Positions 52,353-64,000 of a DNA stretch of 64,000 nt are shown piece after piece. A model generated the notes under the pieces. That model was given only the letters and a program-made list of their open reading frames with translations. It had not been told where the DNA came from and ran no database searches. This DNA comes from Elysia chlorotica (taxonomy: Eukaryota > Mollusca > Gastropoda > Plakobranchidae), in contig RQTK01000021.1 of assembly GCA_003991915.1 (NCBI GenBank), positions 9,439-73,438 of the forward strand, read 5' to 3'. The first letter of the stretch is position 1. Every line of letters begins with the position of its first letter. The position numbers and the translations under genes were made by a program.

Positions 52353-54240
52353 AGCGTCCAGAAAATTTTTTTAATTGAATCTTTGAGTACCCGATGGAAA
52401 ATTTAAAGAAATAGTCTCTTTTTGTGTCCCTCTCATGCTCACTGTTTTAACAGTAATCGTTTTATCCACCGTTTTTTAATTTTTTTCGCATACTATTGTC
52501 TAAACCACGGTCTCTGTAAATCTCAATTAAATTGGGATTTGTTACAGTTTGGCTAATCATCGTATTCGTTACTTTGTTATTCTATTTGAAGATCGGGAAA
52601 TGGCTATGAATTTCTGACCTCGTGGAAATTTAGGATGTCGTTGATAATTGCACGTACGCCTAACCAGCAAGGCTTAAAAATAACAGGCAGTCACCGAAGT
52701 AAACAACTTGCAGTTAATCTAAGAGGGCTTTTTTATTGCACAGCATCGCATCGCGTTGCGCACCTAATATTTCGAAATAATAAGTATCAAAAATTAATCT
52801 TCGATCTTTTGTGAATTAAAAAAAAAAGATCTACGCCTTATTAGTACGCATTCACATCAGACAGTTTACATCGTTGCAGTAAAGGATGATCGTGTCAGCT
52901 GAAAAAATACTCTACATGTATCATTTTGTCTTTTCTATGCTTAAAAATAATAGAAATAAATCACTGTAACTCATGGTGTGCAAAAATCTTTTCACTTTTT
53001 TTCAATTCGGTGACTTTACCTTCTATTTTTGAAAGCCTTATTAACTAGTCAATATATTAATCGTGTTTAAAAAGATCTGGTTTTAGATTCAGATTGTACA
53101 AAATAGGCTGACAATAATTATTTCTATTAAAATAAACCATACCAAGACAAACCTTAAACGGAACCCACGACAACAATAGCAGTGAATATAGTCTGAACGC
53201 ATGTATCTTGAGCAGATCTAGCACGAAAACCAATCGTCACTCTTCCTATTTCCCGCACCTGCTAAAATTAGACACTTTGTAAAAGGCGTATTTAGAACTG
53301 CTTGCTAAAATCGCGGGTTGTCAACATAACCTGTTTAGAGGGTCAGATGGATTTAGCAAGGCATAAACAAACAGCAGCGATTGAGAAAAACTGCATACAA
53401 AAATATTAAAACTATTTTCAGGGCCAACTTTTAAATTATCACTTTGTCTACGAGATTAACGTATTGATTAGAAAAGGAATCCACTTTACTGCTTTTCCTG
53501 TTAATAATATTCATCTCTCTCACATTACATAACTGAAATATTTTTGCGTCGATCAAACTATAATTCACAGAAGAAGATGCCGTGTCTGCTCCAGTATTAA
53601 CACAATAAGTGCGGTTATCTTTCAAATCTAATACATACCATGTAAATAATAACATTGTATGACTTCCTTGAAAAAAATGTGTCTCTCGGTTGTTTAGTTT
53701 GAAACAAACAGAAGCCGACTTTTATAAAGTGACTTTAATACTATTAAAATGAGTATCCAAAAAGGAATATGTGACATGTAATAGTGACACAGACATTCTG
53801 ACTATGACAAAAGTTTCTAGATAAGTAAAACCTTGATGCAAGTTTGTCACCATATAATGGCACGATTCTTATGTTAAAAAATCGATAGAGATAAGCGACT
53901 TTGCGTAGGCGTTGTGTTTTTGAAAATCCGTTTTTCCACATCGGAGGAAAGAAGAATCCACCCACACTAGGAACCTTAAGCTTTCAAATTGGGAAAACCG
54001 ACCAGATTAGGCCTGGAGCTTGGGTCATATCACTGTTTTTGACAAGGGAAGAAATAACATGTGTACAAAATAGTGTCCTGGATTCCAGATTTCTGAGATG
54101 GTTAAAAACAGGGGATTAAGAAGAAATAAGGAAATAGATAGAAATGGACAAAGTTAGAGAAAAGGATAGAAAGATGGAGAAGAAGAAAGACACATGAATT
54201 AGAGAGCGAGGCGGGAAAGTGAGAGAGATGAGAGAAAAAT
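52353..54240. other. Intergenic, no gene seen
   Basis: AT-rich with short ORFs only; none is supported. Confidence 0.45.
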
Positions 54241-54393
<153 letters not shown>

Positions 54394-54585
54394 AAGGGGG
54401 GGAGAGAAAAAGACACAGAGAAAGAGACAGAGAGAACAACGAGGGAAAAAAAACACGAAAAATGTTCGAACAGGAGCAAAAGAATGAATATACTTATTTC
54501 TATACCATTGCTAAACGAGAATATCGATAATCACGTGTATCTGGAAAAAAAATATTTTACCCCTTCATAGGCAGTTCGTTCGTTT

Positions 54586-54655
54586 TAAAGGTTTTGATAG
54601 CAAATATACATTACAATTATTAAAGGTTTTGATAGCTAATATACATTACAATTAT
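54586..54655 (+). repeat. 35-bp tandem duplication
   Basis: Two units 'taaaggttttgatagc(a/t)a' + 'atatacattacaattat', with a single mismatch; a recent duplication. Confidence 0.95.
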
Positions 54656-55074
54656 TCAATATCTAAAATGTATAATGAGGCGCAGATGGATCAAAAATCA
54701 AGGCTAATTTGGTAAAGGGAAATAATGTTCTTTTTATCATAAATTATATATGTTCCATTCACACTAGAAAAAACAAAACAAAACAAAGCAAAAAACAGTG
54801 AAAGATTTCATGCACTAACCGAACCATTCTGAGACAATCTAGGGACATATAGAAATCTAAGAAAAGGTGAACAGAAATCCCCAAAAAGCGTCAGACAGTT
54901 TAGAAAATAATATTATAGCATTATTCAATAACCTTTTTATTGAACTACTGTCCATGAAATTAGGTGTGCCGATATGACTGCATAACATTTTAAAGTTTTA
55001 TAAAACTATTCTGTTTTTAAATCTCAAATGGTGTAACAAGAGGAAGAAGAAGAAAAACAAGAAGAAGAACAACA

Positions 55075-55140
55075 GCAATAACATCAACAACAACAACAAC
55101 AACAACAACATCAACGACAACAACAACGACAACAACAACG

Positions 55141-55198
<58 letters not shown>

Positions 55199-55205
55199 AA
55201 ACAAC
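55075..55205. repeat. (AAC)n trinucleotide repeat
   Basis: CAA/AAC triplets with GAC and ATC variants; the Leu-rich minus-strand ORF is an artefact. Confidence 0.95.
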
Positions 55206-55209
55206 ATCA

Positions 55210-57090
55210 ACAAACGAACGTTACGAATAAAGAATATAGAATGAAAAACAGAGAGAGAAAGAAAGAAATTTAAAAAAAGAGGAGAAAAGATATTTTCATT
55301 AATAAATAAGAGTAGGAAGCAAAAATAAAGGGGGGGAGGGTATATTTATATATATATACACAGATACATATTATGGTGTTATAAATTTGTAACCCCCAAA
55401 ATATTGACTTTTCGACTGAAATCTTCGAGACCGCCTCCTTACTTCAACGTACAATCATCCTAGTTTGCATGCATTGTATTTTCTTAACAAGAAACTGTCA
55501 ATCTTTTTCTTTATGACACGAAATAAGCAAGCAAAAATTCTAATATGTTTCTGCTATATATTTTTTCTACATATCGTTTTGTTTTTGTGTGTATCTTTCT
55601 TTAGGTGTTGTTTGCAGTATGATCTTTGAAAATTTTCGGTTTTGACATCTCTTGCGCAAGGAAAAGTTAATAAGAAAGATTTGGGCAGTGGCAGCGTTTG
55701 ATGTCAGGAAGTTTTGCTACTCTTTGAGGTGGTTAGGTAATAACTACTGCAGTCGATGCACAGTTTAGCATCTAACCATTTAAACGTATTTCAAGAGCAA
55801 CTATTAGGGTGTAGTTATTGTTTCCAAGAACATATTTAATGGGAAAAAATAATAGTAGTGCAACTGCGTAATATTTTTTTATGAATGTGTTCCATTGCTT
55901 AGAGAAAAACAGGTGTCACAGTATTTTACACGTAGTGTCACGAATTTTCATATATATATATATATATAAAACAATCAGTTAAGGATAGAAATGTTAGAAA
56001 CATCGCGTTCAATCCCAACCTCAGCGCCTCGTCTTCTCCGCTTGAAAATACAAAAACGAAAAACCCTCAACATTTTCCCAGCTAATCGTGTTCGCTTAAA
56101 CCAACAGTTTTATCAATGTTTTTTTTGTGTGTTTTTTTTTGTATGAAAAGCTTCGCAATGCCGATTTCGAAAGCAGACATAAAAAGGGATTAATACTATA
56201 AAAAAAAAAGACACACCATGGTATTGGCAAAATTCAAGCCTAATGATATGGCAAGGCATCACAAGAAACATCGGAGGTATTACAATAATCTGGGCCGGAA
56301 AAAAAAAGTAAAAAAAAAAGACCTGTCACATTCGCCACCGCAGTTTTCGCTAAGGAATCGAACGTAAAGTCACATATAATACAAAAGAGTAATTATTTAA
56401 AATGTCAGGAGTCAACACTTCATGCTTAAATGCCATTGCATGAGCTGTATTTACAGTGAAAGTGTTGAAATTGGTTGACTGATGTTTCAAAGCCAGTGAA
56501 TGCTGCTTGTAATTAACTACCCGGTTAGCAGCGAAACTGCTAAGGTATTGAGCTACACGTCATCTCTTTCTCAAAATTATAGCTGTTCTCAACAGCATTA
56601 ACTTTTTTTTATGGAAGCGTGCTGCAAATGAAACATGTCATAATTTAGATAATGCTATGAAAAAATGATGTTGAAAAGAAAAAAAAAAGTATCTTCTTGG
56701 AGCAGAGAAAAATTCACACATTTATACCAAGCCTCAAAATTTGCTTATTTTAAGAACTTTTGTAAGTTCTGATATATTTTTTGTCAACCTTTAGCAGTTC
56801 GTGGGAAGCTTTTTTATTGTTAACTCCAATAATACGCAATGCTTGCTTTGACACTCATAGAATACAATAAATGAACTCATATTTACTAACCTGTCAACAA
56901 CAATATTGAAATAAAAACTCTAAAAATAGAAATAAAATCGGTAGAACCAGTAATTAATAATTCCCGAAGGAGAGTGGGAATGCTACGGACCATAATGCAA
57001 TTATCATTCCAAACTCGGTTTCTAAATTCAACTAGAGAGAATCTAATAAGTCTTACCGCAATGACACGCCCCCTTACAGAGGAAGTAATT
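55210..57090. other. Intergenic, no gene seen
   Basis: AT-rich, with a (TA)n patch near 55951-55967 and poly-A/T runs. No gene recognised. Confidence 0.45.
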
Positions 57091-57297
57091 TGATGCCGCA
57101 TTGGAAGGCAAAGAAAAGTAGGCAGAGGAATCTGTTGACATCAAGTTGACAATAATATAAAGTGACGTGTTGCCGCGTTGTCAAAATGGCTGCTTGAAAG
57201 ATTGGAGCAAGCCGAGAAGTCCACGGACTGCGGAGTGTAATTCTGTGACTAATTCCAGATGGTTGAGAGATATCGAGGAAACAAGAAAGACATGAGG

Positions 57298-57301
<4 letters not shown>

Positions 57302-57353
<52 letters not shown>
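57302..57353. repeat. (GA)n microsatellite
   Basis: Pure GA dinucleotides; a short (AC)n follows at about 57390-57408. Confidence 0.95.
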
Positions 57354-57358
<5 letters not shown>

Positions 57359-58084
57359 ATATTGACAAGTAAGGAAAGAGAGAAGGAGACACACACACAC
57401 ACACACACAGACATACAGGCAGACAGAGAAAAGTAGTAAAAGTGAAAGCAGCATAAAGATGAATGTGTGTAAATGAATGAGAGAGGCCAACATACACGCA
57501 CTATAAAAGGGAAATATAATGACTGCATGCTAAGAAGCTCCTTATTATAATTTTTCTCTTGGCGAGAGAGCACTATCAGCAAACAAGTTATGCCTTTCCA
57601 GATAATTTTAGGAACTCTATAATAAAATCTTATTTGGTAGAACTCAAAAGTAGATCATGTAATTGTGGCACAGCAGGTACCCTTTAAAATTAGGTTTAAC
57701 ATTTGACTTAAAAAAAAAATCAGGAAAAAATAACAGACAAAAACAGGGGATATGTAAAAAAGCTATATCTGCCATTCAAATAGTTTAATGGTGGTCATTT
57801 TAAAGCGGATTAAAGCTATATATATACACACACACATATATGCACGATAACGATTAAAAAAAAAATCTGTAAATAATATATGGAAATACTCAGTCTGCTG
57901 AAAAAAGTCTTCAAATGTCGAAATTTTATGAAAAATAACTTTCTACCCGCCGACTGCATAGCTTTTTTTTTGTAGATATTAAATTCATTATAAATACAAA
58001 TTTCTGCTTCATAGTAAAAATTCATGTTCGAAGAAAGGGAACCTTCTCATAGATTAATGTCAGATAAGTTTCAATAATTAATAC

Positions 58085-58262
58085 TGTATGGCGAATGACA
58101 CCGGCTATGGACACCATGAACTTGGCAAGTAACATTCATATTATACTGGTATCCACCCAACCAGTAGGAAACAAACCGACTCGAAATGGGTTCGAACAAC
58201 GGACCTCCTGCCTTGGACACCGACGCTTTAACTCCAATGCCACTGCACAGCGCTCCCGTAGA
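58085..58262 (-). repeat. tRNA-derived SINE, reverse, divergent
   Basis: Plus strand: 'atccacccaaccagtaggaa' (complement of the 'ttggttgggtcggt' region), 'atgggttcgaacaacggacc' (B-box complement) and 'tgccactgcacagcgctccc' (head). The 3' body is short. Confidence 0.65.
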
Positions 58263-58762
58263 AAGTTTGCTTCACCTATTTCCATACGTTTTTTTCAATC
58301 TCTGTTTTTCCTCGACCTAAACTCATCTCCAGTCGGTCCATTCTCACCCCGAGCTCAGTAAAAGAAAACAAAATGATAATATCGTAAACTGAAAAAAAGG
58401 ATCACGGCAAATCTGAGACTAACAAAAAGAAGCACTTGCTCAGACCACTCAGTAACTGAGACACAGTACTCTGCAAATGAAGGAAATCTAATACTATACA
58501 ACAGTACTGATCTGTGTCTAACTATGAAAATATGTCCTTTCAGGTTAGCTTCAAAGGCGTTCACCAATTTTCACCTAAAAGAATTGGTGAATATTTCTTT
58601 TTTGAGTCTATAAAACTGCAGTCTTTGTCATTGCTCATACACACTAAATTGATGTAATAAACTATTACTTCTCTTGACTACAGCCATGAATATTGATTAT
58701 CTAATTGTTCTCCCCTCTCTTGCCTTCTCACTCCGCTTCTTTTTTTCTTTTCCTCCATCTCT

Positions 58763-58996
<234 letters not shown>

Positions 58997-58999
58997 CCG

Positions 59000-59865
59000 C
59001 CCTCAGTTCTAAGTACGAGGTATTGTTTTTCCCCTTTGTTTTATGAATAACCTAAGATTATGATAGGGTCATAATTAAAAGATTTGTTTGTGTTTATAAA
59101 AATTAGCCGCAAAACTAGATTCTATAGATTGTTATGATTAGATTTATTTTGATGGTGCTTCTCTGCCAGAGATCTTTAAATAAAGAGTTGAATCAAATCA
59201 TTTTCTTCTACACTGCCTCGACAAATATTATGAATTACGCAATGTTAACATTTTTATGATTTACCCAGTACACACTTTTAAAATTAAAGTACATTTATGA
59301 AGAAACATCACAGGCAGATTTAATAATTAGTTTTTTTTTATATAAACTTTGAATCACGAGAAAACCAGTGTTGGTCTGATTAGCGGGAAAAGACACACTG
59401 CTGTTGTTTAGTTTATATAATTGGACATGAGGAAAAAAAGATTAATACAAATCTAATTTTGCAAATCATTGCTTTGAAAAAAGAAACACCACTGAAGACT
59501 CATAACCCTTAACAATGAAAACCAGCCAATGCCCAAGACGTAAATTTGAAAACTGAAAGTTCTACTAGTATTTGTACTAAATCCTTGACGAGTGTTAGGT
59601 CTTATGAAGTTGGATTCAAACATAACCAAGAACTGGTAAAAATCTTTTTCAGCAAGCATAATGATATTTAGGTCGCTGGATTTCCGCTCAGATAGTCCAA
59701 GGTTTAATCAGCAACCACCACTACGTTCTTTATGAGGCTGCATTAGGCTACATTTAAAGTAAAGACTTATAAGGTTTTAACGGCTTTAGATCTCTGTCAA
59801 CTCATCTTAGGCCACACGACTATGATCGAATTCCGTATTCTGTAGTTTCTGACTTTCATCTAAAA
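59000..59865. other. Intergenic, no gene seen
   Basis: AT-rich, nothing recognised. Confidence 0.45.
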
Positions 59866-59869
59866 CGCT

Positions 59870-59912
59870 TGCACACACACACACACACACACACAGACAG
59901 ACTCACACAGAC
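59870..59912. repeat. (AC)n microsatellite
   Basis: ACAC array with AGAC variants. Confidence 0.9.
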
Positions 59913-60180
59913 AAACTCGCACAGGTATAACCCTTCTTAGTAACTAATACGAAGTCGTGAGAAGTTCTGATAATGATAAACATAAATTATTATGGACGCT
60001 GCTTGTTTCGTGCCTGGGGGCTGTGTAAGTGAAATACCACGGCGCAGCTATCAGGATCATGACAACTCTTTAATGTGATACTTTAATAAGTCATTAAATG
60101 AGGCAAGACAAGAGCCAGACACAGTTTTAAAGTCTTTGTGTGGTGGGAATCAAGATGGTACACACATTTTCCCATATTAC

Positions 60181-60209
60181 AGAGAGATAGAGAGAGAGAG
60201 AGAAATAAA

Positions 60210-60241
<32 letters not shown>

Positions 60242-60416
60242 AAGAGAGAAAGAAAGAGAGAGAGGTTTATGTGTTTTGCAGGGTACAGATTTTACAAATT
60301 TTATAACAGATGAAGACGAAAAAGAAAACAGAAAAGAAAATGGAATGGTCTGAACAATAACCAGATGATCTGATATAGAACAAAGAAGAAAAAGAACAAA
60401 GAGACTTATAAACGAG

Positions 60417-60459
<43 letters not shown>

Positions 60460-60553
60460 AGAGCCATACAGACAGACAGAGATGCACAGAGAGAAAAGAG
60501 AAGGTGAGAGAGACAGAACGAGAGAGAAAGAAAGAAAGAGATACACAGAGAGA

Positions 60554-60615
<62 letters not shown>
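60181..60615. repeat. Cluster of (GA)n microsatellites
   Basis: Three GA arrays (60181-60263, 60418-60465, 60538-60615) separated by purine-rich sequence. Confidence 0.93.
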
Positions 60616-60616
<1 letters not shown>

Positions 60617-60619
60617 TGA

Positions 60620-62595
60620 GAGATACTAACCCTAAAATAAAAGTATTGAAAATAGATGCTAAGTCAGAGACAATTCTCCATACAAAAAATATAATTACTT
60701 TCTAGTCGCAATTTATGTATTAGGTACTAAAATATAAAAAAAAACACAAAAAAACAAACAAAAAAAACCCAAAAAAACACAGGGTGTAAAAAAGACTATA
60801 ACTTATCATTGGATAGCATACATTATAAAGAAAAAACATCTTATCGAAACTAGCTTGTATCGGAGGTTTTACTAAAGTATTGGTGACAACATATACGAGT
60901 AGTTTGTCGTATGTTGAGGAGTAGTATTTTTCAAATACTGTTTGAATTTTAAAAATAAGATGATTTGATTATGCACCAACAAATTTACGTATATTATGTT
61001 CATACACACCCATATTCTTTTATTCTAACGACGCATTATGTATGAATAGCAGAGATATGCTCACATATTGCTATTTCCTATCGCACCAAAATACTGAATT
61101 TTACAAGCAATTCTAAATCAAAGAATTCATTTTCTTCCTTGTTTACGACTTAGCTAGGATTTCTTTAAACAAAAGATTTGATTAGATTTTAAACTCTTAG
61201 GTGTTTTTTTGTTTTTGTTTTTTCTTTTTCGTTTTTAAATCAATATGGGTGTATTTTAAAGATGCACAAATAATTTAAACAAAATCAATATGAGTCCTAA
61301 ATGATAGCAGTTACGAAAAAAATAACCAAAATGTCTTCGCATATTAAGAAGAGTTTTGCCCTTTTGCGCGTCTGATGCAAGCAGTGGCAGTAATAGTGAA
61401 AGGTCAAGTCTTTGTCAGATGAATTGCTAGTGCTTCTAGAGTTGACACAAAAATTAATCCTAACCAGATTTTCCACGCAGCCAGGGAAACGGGCTGAGAC
61501 AAGTATCACTGTCAACTCGCCTGCAAGCCCCGACAAGGTTTGCAGCTCATTAGGAAACCTAACCGGGGCCTAATCAGGTTCGACTGGGTCCAGAAGTCAA
61601 CACTCCAGATTGTCAAAGTCGAGTATCGGTGACTCATGATTCTCGGCTATCGTTCGATGCTCACAACATAATTGTAACGACAAGGGTGCCAATCTCTACG
61701 GGTTGGTGGAATAGAAATAAGAATTAAGTAACACAAGAAAAAAAAATAAAGATTAGTATGCTAAATTCTGATACTCTTCGAACTTAGAGTTTTAAATTAC
61801 AAATGTTTTCTTTAAACATAACTTTTAAGCTTAAAAAAATCTAAATTTTGGTGTAGGGCGCATTCACTTTGGAAAGAACTTCTATTTACAAAGATGTTCT
61901 GCCTTTCACATTCACTGTATTCTGAACTAATGTGCTATTATTGCATCAAACCATCTGTGGCTTTGTCTTCCTCCTCTTTTTTGGAACAGCCTGAGTTGCG
62001 AAATGACGACTTTTGATGTCCAATGATTGCCAAGCATTCTTGCTACTTGGTCGGTCTATCTATGCTTTGATTCAAATAAACACCGACTGTTAATAATTGG
62101 TGGGAAAAACACACCAATACATAGACTTTAGAAAGAGCAAATCTATAAAAGAAGAGTCCAGTAAGAAATGATATACAACCATTGCCTTGCTTTTGTTCAA
62201 TCACACACGATTAACACACATCTCCAGAGAATGTCATTTAAGTTTCGGTAATGTATATCTGATAATACCTCAGCAACTCTCTTTTAACATCAAACTCTTC
62301 TTAAACAAAGAATGTTACAAAAATATCAATTTTTCCACAAGATACCAGTCAGCAACCATATTTGGAAAAGAAAATTATTCTCTCTTCGATATTCTTTCAC
62401 TGTCTTCTCTATCCGGAAGAGTTGCTCCGTGCCAGAGCAAGTCTTAGAGACCCTAATTCACTTAGGGCCCAAACAAACGCAGGTCCTGATCACATCTCGG
62501 CGAGCATCACTGCGACACCAGGCCTGTTGGTCAAACAGGAAAGCTGTGCGCAGATTTCCACACCATCATTACAGACACTTCACCAGGAAGCGAGG
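60620..62595. other. Intergenic, no gene seen
   Basis: AT-rich. A short stretch near 61545-61585 forms an inverted repeat ('attaggaaacctaaccgggg' with 'cctaatcaggtt'), and the segment 61480-61640 is GC-richer, but no gene was recognised. Confidence 0.4.
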
Positions 62596-62597
62596 CT

Positions 62598-62910
62598 TGG
62601 GGGGGGGGGGGGGCAAGTGGTAGAGAGTGGGTCTCCTACATAGGAGGACCCTGGTTCGAAACTCACGATCAATCAAAAATGGTTTTGTCCGCTTTTGTAC
62701 ACTTCTAGTTCGGATGATGTCAGCACAATGCGATCGTCTGAGACAGGAGTCCAGGTATAGCCGCTCTGTCTCTGTGTGGCAGCAAATAAAATTGACAGGT
62801 CTAAGTCCAGGTATACCTGCACTGTCGCTGTGTGGCAGCACAAACAATTCACAAGCCTAAGTCTTTAGGACCATTTCACACTTTGAGCAACCAACTCAAC
62901 TCAACCAATA
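62598..62910 (+). repeat. SINE with poly-G head and duplicated body segment
   Basis: A G-run (about 62599-62613), then 'caagtggtagagagtgggtc' (A-box-like) and 'ccctggttcgaaactcacg' (B-box). The body segment 'aagtccaggtata...ctgtcgctgtgtggcagca' appears twice (about 62740-62785 and 62802-62840), so the copy has an internal duplication. It ends 'caaccaactcaactcaacc'. Confidence 0.8.
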
Positions 62911-62911
62911 G

Positions 62912-63020
62912 ATTAGACCGAGTGAGTGTGGTGGCGCTGGGGTCATAACGTCAACCTCCAGGGTTCGCTTTCTGCTCTGTCAATTAACTTTTTTTTCTTA
63001 ATTGTTGGTAGGCGTTATGT
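62912..63020 (+). repeat. Second SINE head directly after the previous copy
   Basis: 'gtgtggtggcgctggggtca' resembles the A-box region of the copies at 29845 and 42181, and 'ctccagggttcgctttctgc' the B-box region. The body is degraded. It sits immediately downstream of another SINE. Confidence 0.5.
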
Positions 63021-63178
63021 GATCTCGAATACCCCGTCGCCGTATACGCTCTTTCTTGGGGTTAGTGAGGCGTTACACTAAGACAGGCAACTTCGACTGC
63101 TCCAATGCCTTTACTATCTTCATATTTCTTTGTAGGTTTGTCTGTTTGTCCACCATGTCCCTGTCTTTCTCCCTTCGC

Positions 63179-63179
<1 letters not shown>

Positions 63180-63242
<63 letters not shown>
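63180..63242. repeat. (CT)n microsatellite
   Basis: Pure CT array; overlapping ORFs are artefacts. Confidence 0.96.
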
Positions 63243-63245
<3 letters not shown>

Positions 63246-64000
63246 GTGTCTACAATTTGTGTCAAATTCACTTAACAAACTTATATTTTTACAACTCATT
63301 TATTCACGTGCTGCTAAAACTCACTGAATGTTTTAACAAAACAAAAATCAGACACAAAGAATAATCTTAAAGCTTTTAACTTCAAACTCGTCCGTTTCAC
63401 AGTAAATAATTATTTTTTTCTGCTTTTCGTAAACATTAGTCCTCAGCAAAAGCGCCCTGAATGGTTTGATATCACTGAATGTATAATTATTGCTTTGTTG
63501 AAGTTTTGCGATTTTATGTTGACTAGGTCTAGTTTGCCTAAAAATATACGACGAAAATATGCTCTGTTATCTAATGCAATAATTGGTAGACTTTCAGTAA
63601 TGTGTTTAATTTGAAAAAAATAATACTTAAGGCTTTGATTACCATAGCTTGTCCACTTGAATTGTGGGTGTAGAAAATTAATGAAACGTTAGGTAGACTA
63701 TAACAGTATATGGATAACAAAAAACAAAACAAAAAAAAAAAAGATTAAAACGATTTTTCTTTTTGTTCTGATTAGGTTAAAAGCATTTTAGTATAACTTA
63801 TTCTGTAGATCTAGGTGAGTCCTTGTTTAGATAGCAAAACGGGGATCTGACTATCTACTCCACTTTTTCAGCTGTTATTGTTTAGTAAAAGTGTCAACTT
63901 ACTGCATCTGTTGTTTTCTTTTTCACAATACCTCTTTAGAGAGAAAGAGGAAGCCAGACAAAAAGTGATATATGGACAGACAGGTAGATGGATACATAGA
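63243..64000. other. Intergenic, no gene seen
   Basis: AT-rich to the window edge; a GATA-like array may begin in the last 20 bases ('gtagatggatacataga'). Confidence 0.45.

Noticed and set aside
57074..57582. Three overlapping minus-strand ORFs of 82-139 codons
   Set aside because: Most of each is the translation of (GA)n and (AC)n arrays; only the short non-repeat end is kept as a low-interest finding.
60083..60487. 134-codon Ser-Leu-rich ORF
   Set aside because: Translation of GA microsatellites.
62312..62643. Overlapping plus-strand ORFs of 93-103 codons
   Set aside because: They run into the SINE's poly-G head and change composition there; no domain seen.

Overview
The window is animal nuclear DNA: AT-rich, with multi-exon genes bounded by GT/AG introns, long intergenic spaces, very abundant microsatellites and many dispersed retroelements. 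One 10-N assembly gap lies at 50132-50141. A recurrent tRNA-derived SINE, whose 3' part carries the pair 'gagacaggagtc' and 'accaactcaactcaac', together with TCTAGATC-rich intergenic tracts, suggests a gastropod mollusc. That assignment rests on repeat style and protein flavour, not on a database match, and is moderate at best.

Layout. 1-6.4 kb: intergenic, with repeats and one near-perfect foldback element (4668-4859). 6.49-9.36 kb (+): a complete four-exon UNC93-like membrane protein gene. 9.4-15.4 kb: intergenic, with SINE pieces, a TCTAGATC-rich tract and a large GATA/GGAT microsatellite. 15.45-17.5 kb (-): remains of a Ty3/gypsy LTR retrotransposon, consisting of one LTR, a polypurine tract and RT-connection/RNase H coding sequence. 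17.85-18.95 kb (-): 3' part of a degraded LINE. 21.2-36.9 kb (+): a PAS-domain serine/threonine kinase gene (PASK), with a very long disordered N-terminal region on a 3.25-kb exon, PAS-like domains and a C-terminal kinase domain. 37-64 kb: no convincing gene; SINEs, a LINE tail, local tandem duplications and dense simple repeats.

The two genes are unrelated in function: UNC93-like proteins are multi-pass membrane proteins, and PASK is a nutrient/energy-sensing kinase. There is no operon logic. The most notable points are in PASK. Its reading frame is broken at least four times, always by one missing base and always at a short A or T run, which looks like uncorrected long-read error. Its DFG motif cannot be found between the HRD exon and the activation-loop exon. 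A decayed duplicate of the exon carrying its glycine-rich loop, with a SINE behind it, sits just upstream of the functional exon. I saw no clearly novel molecular system here.
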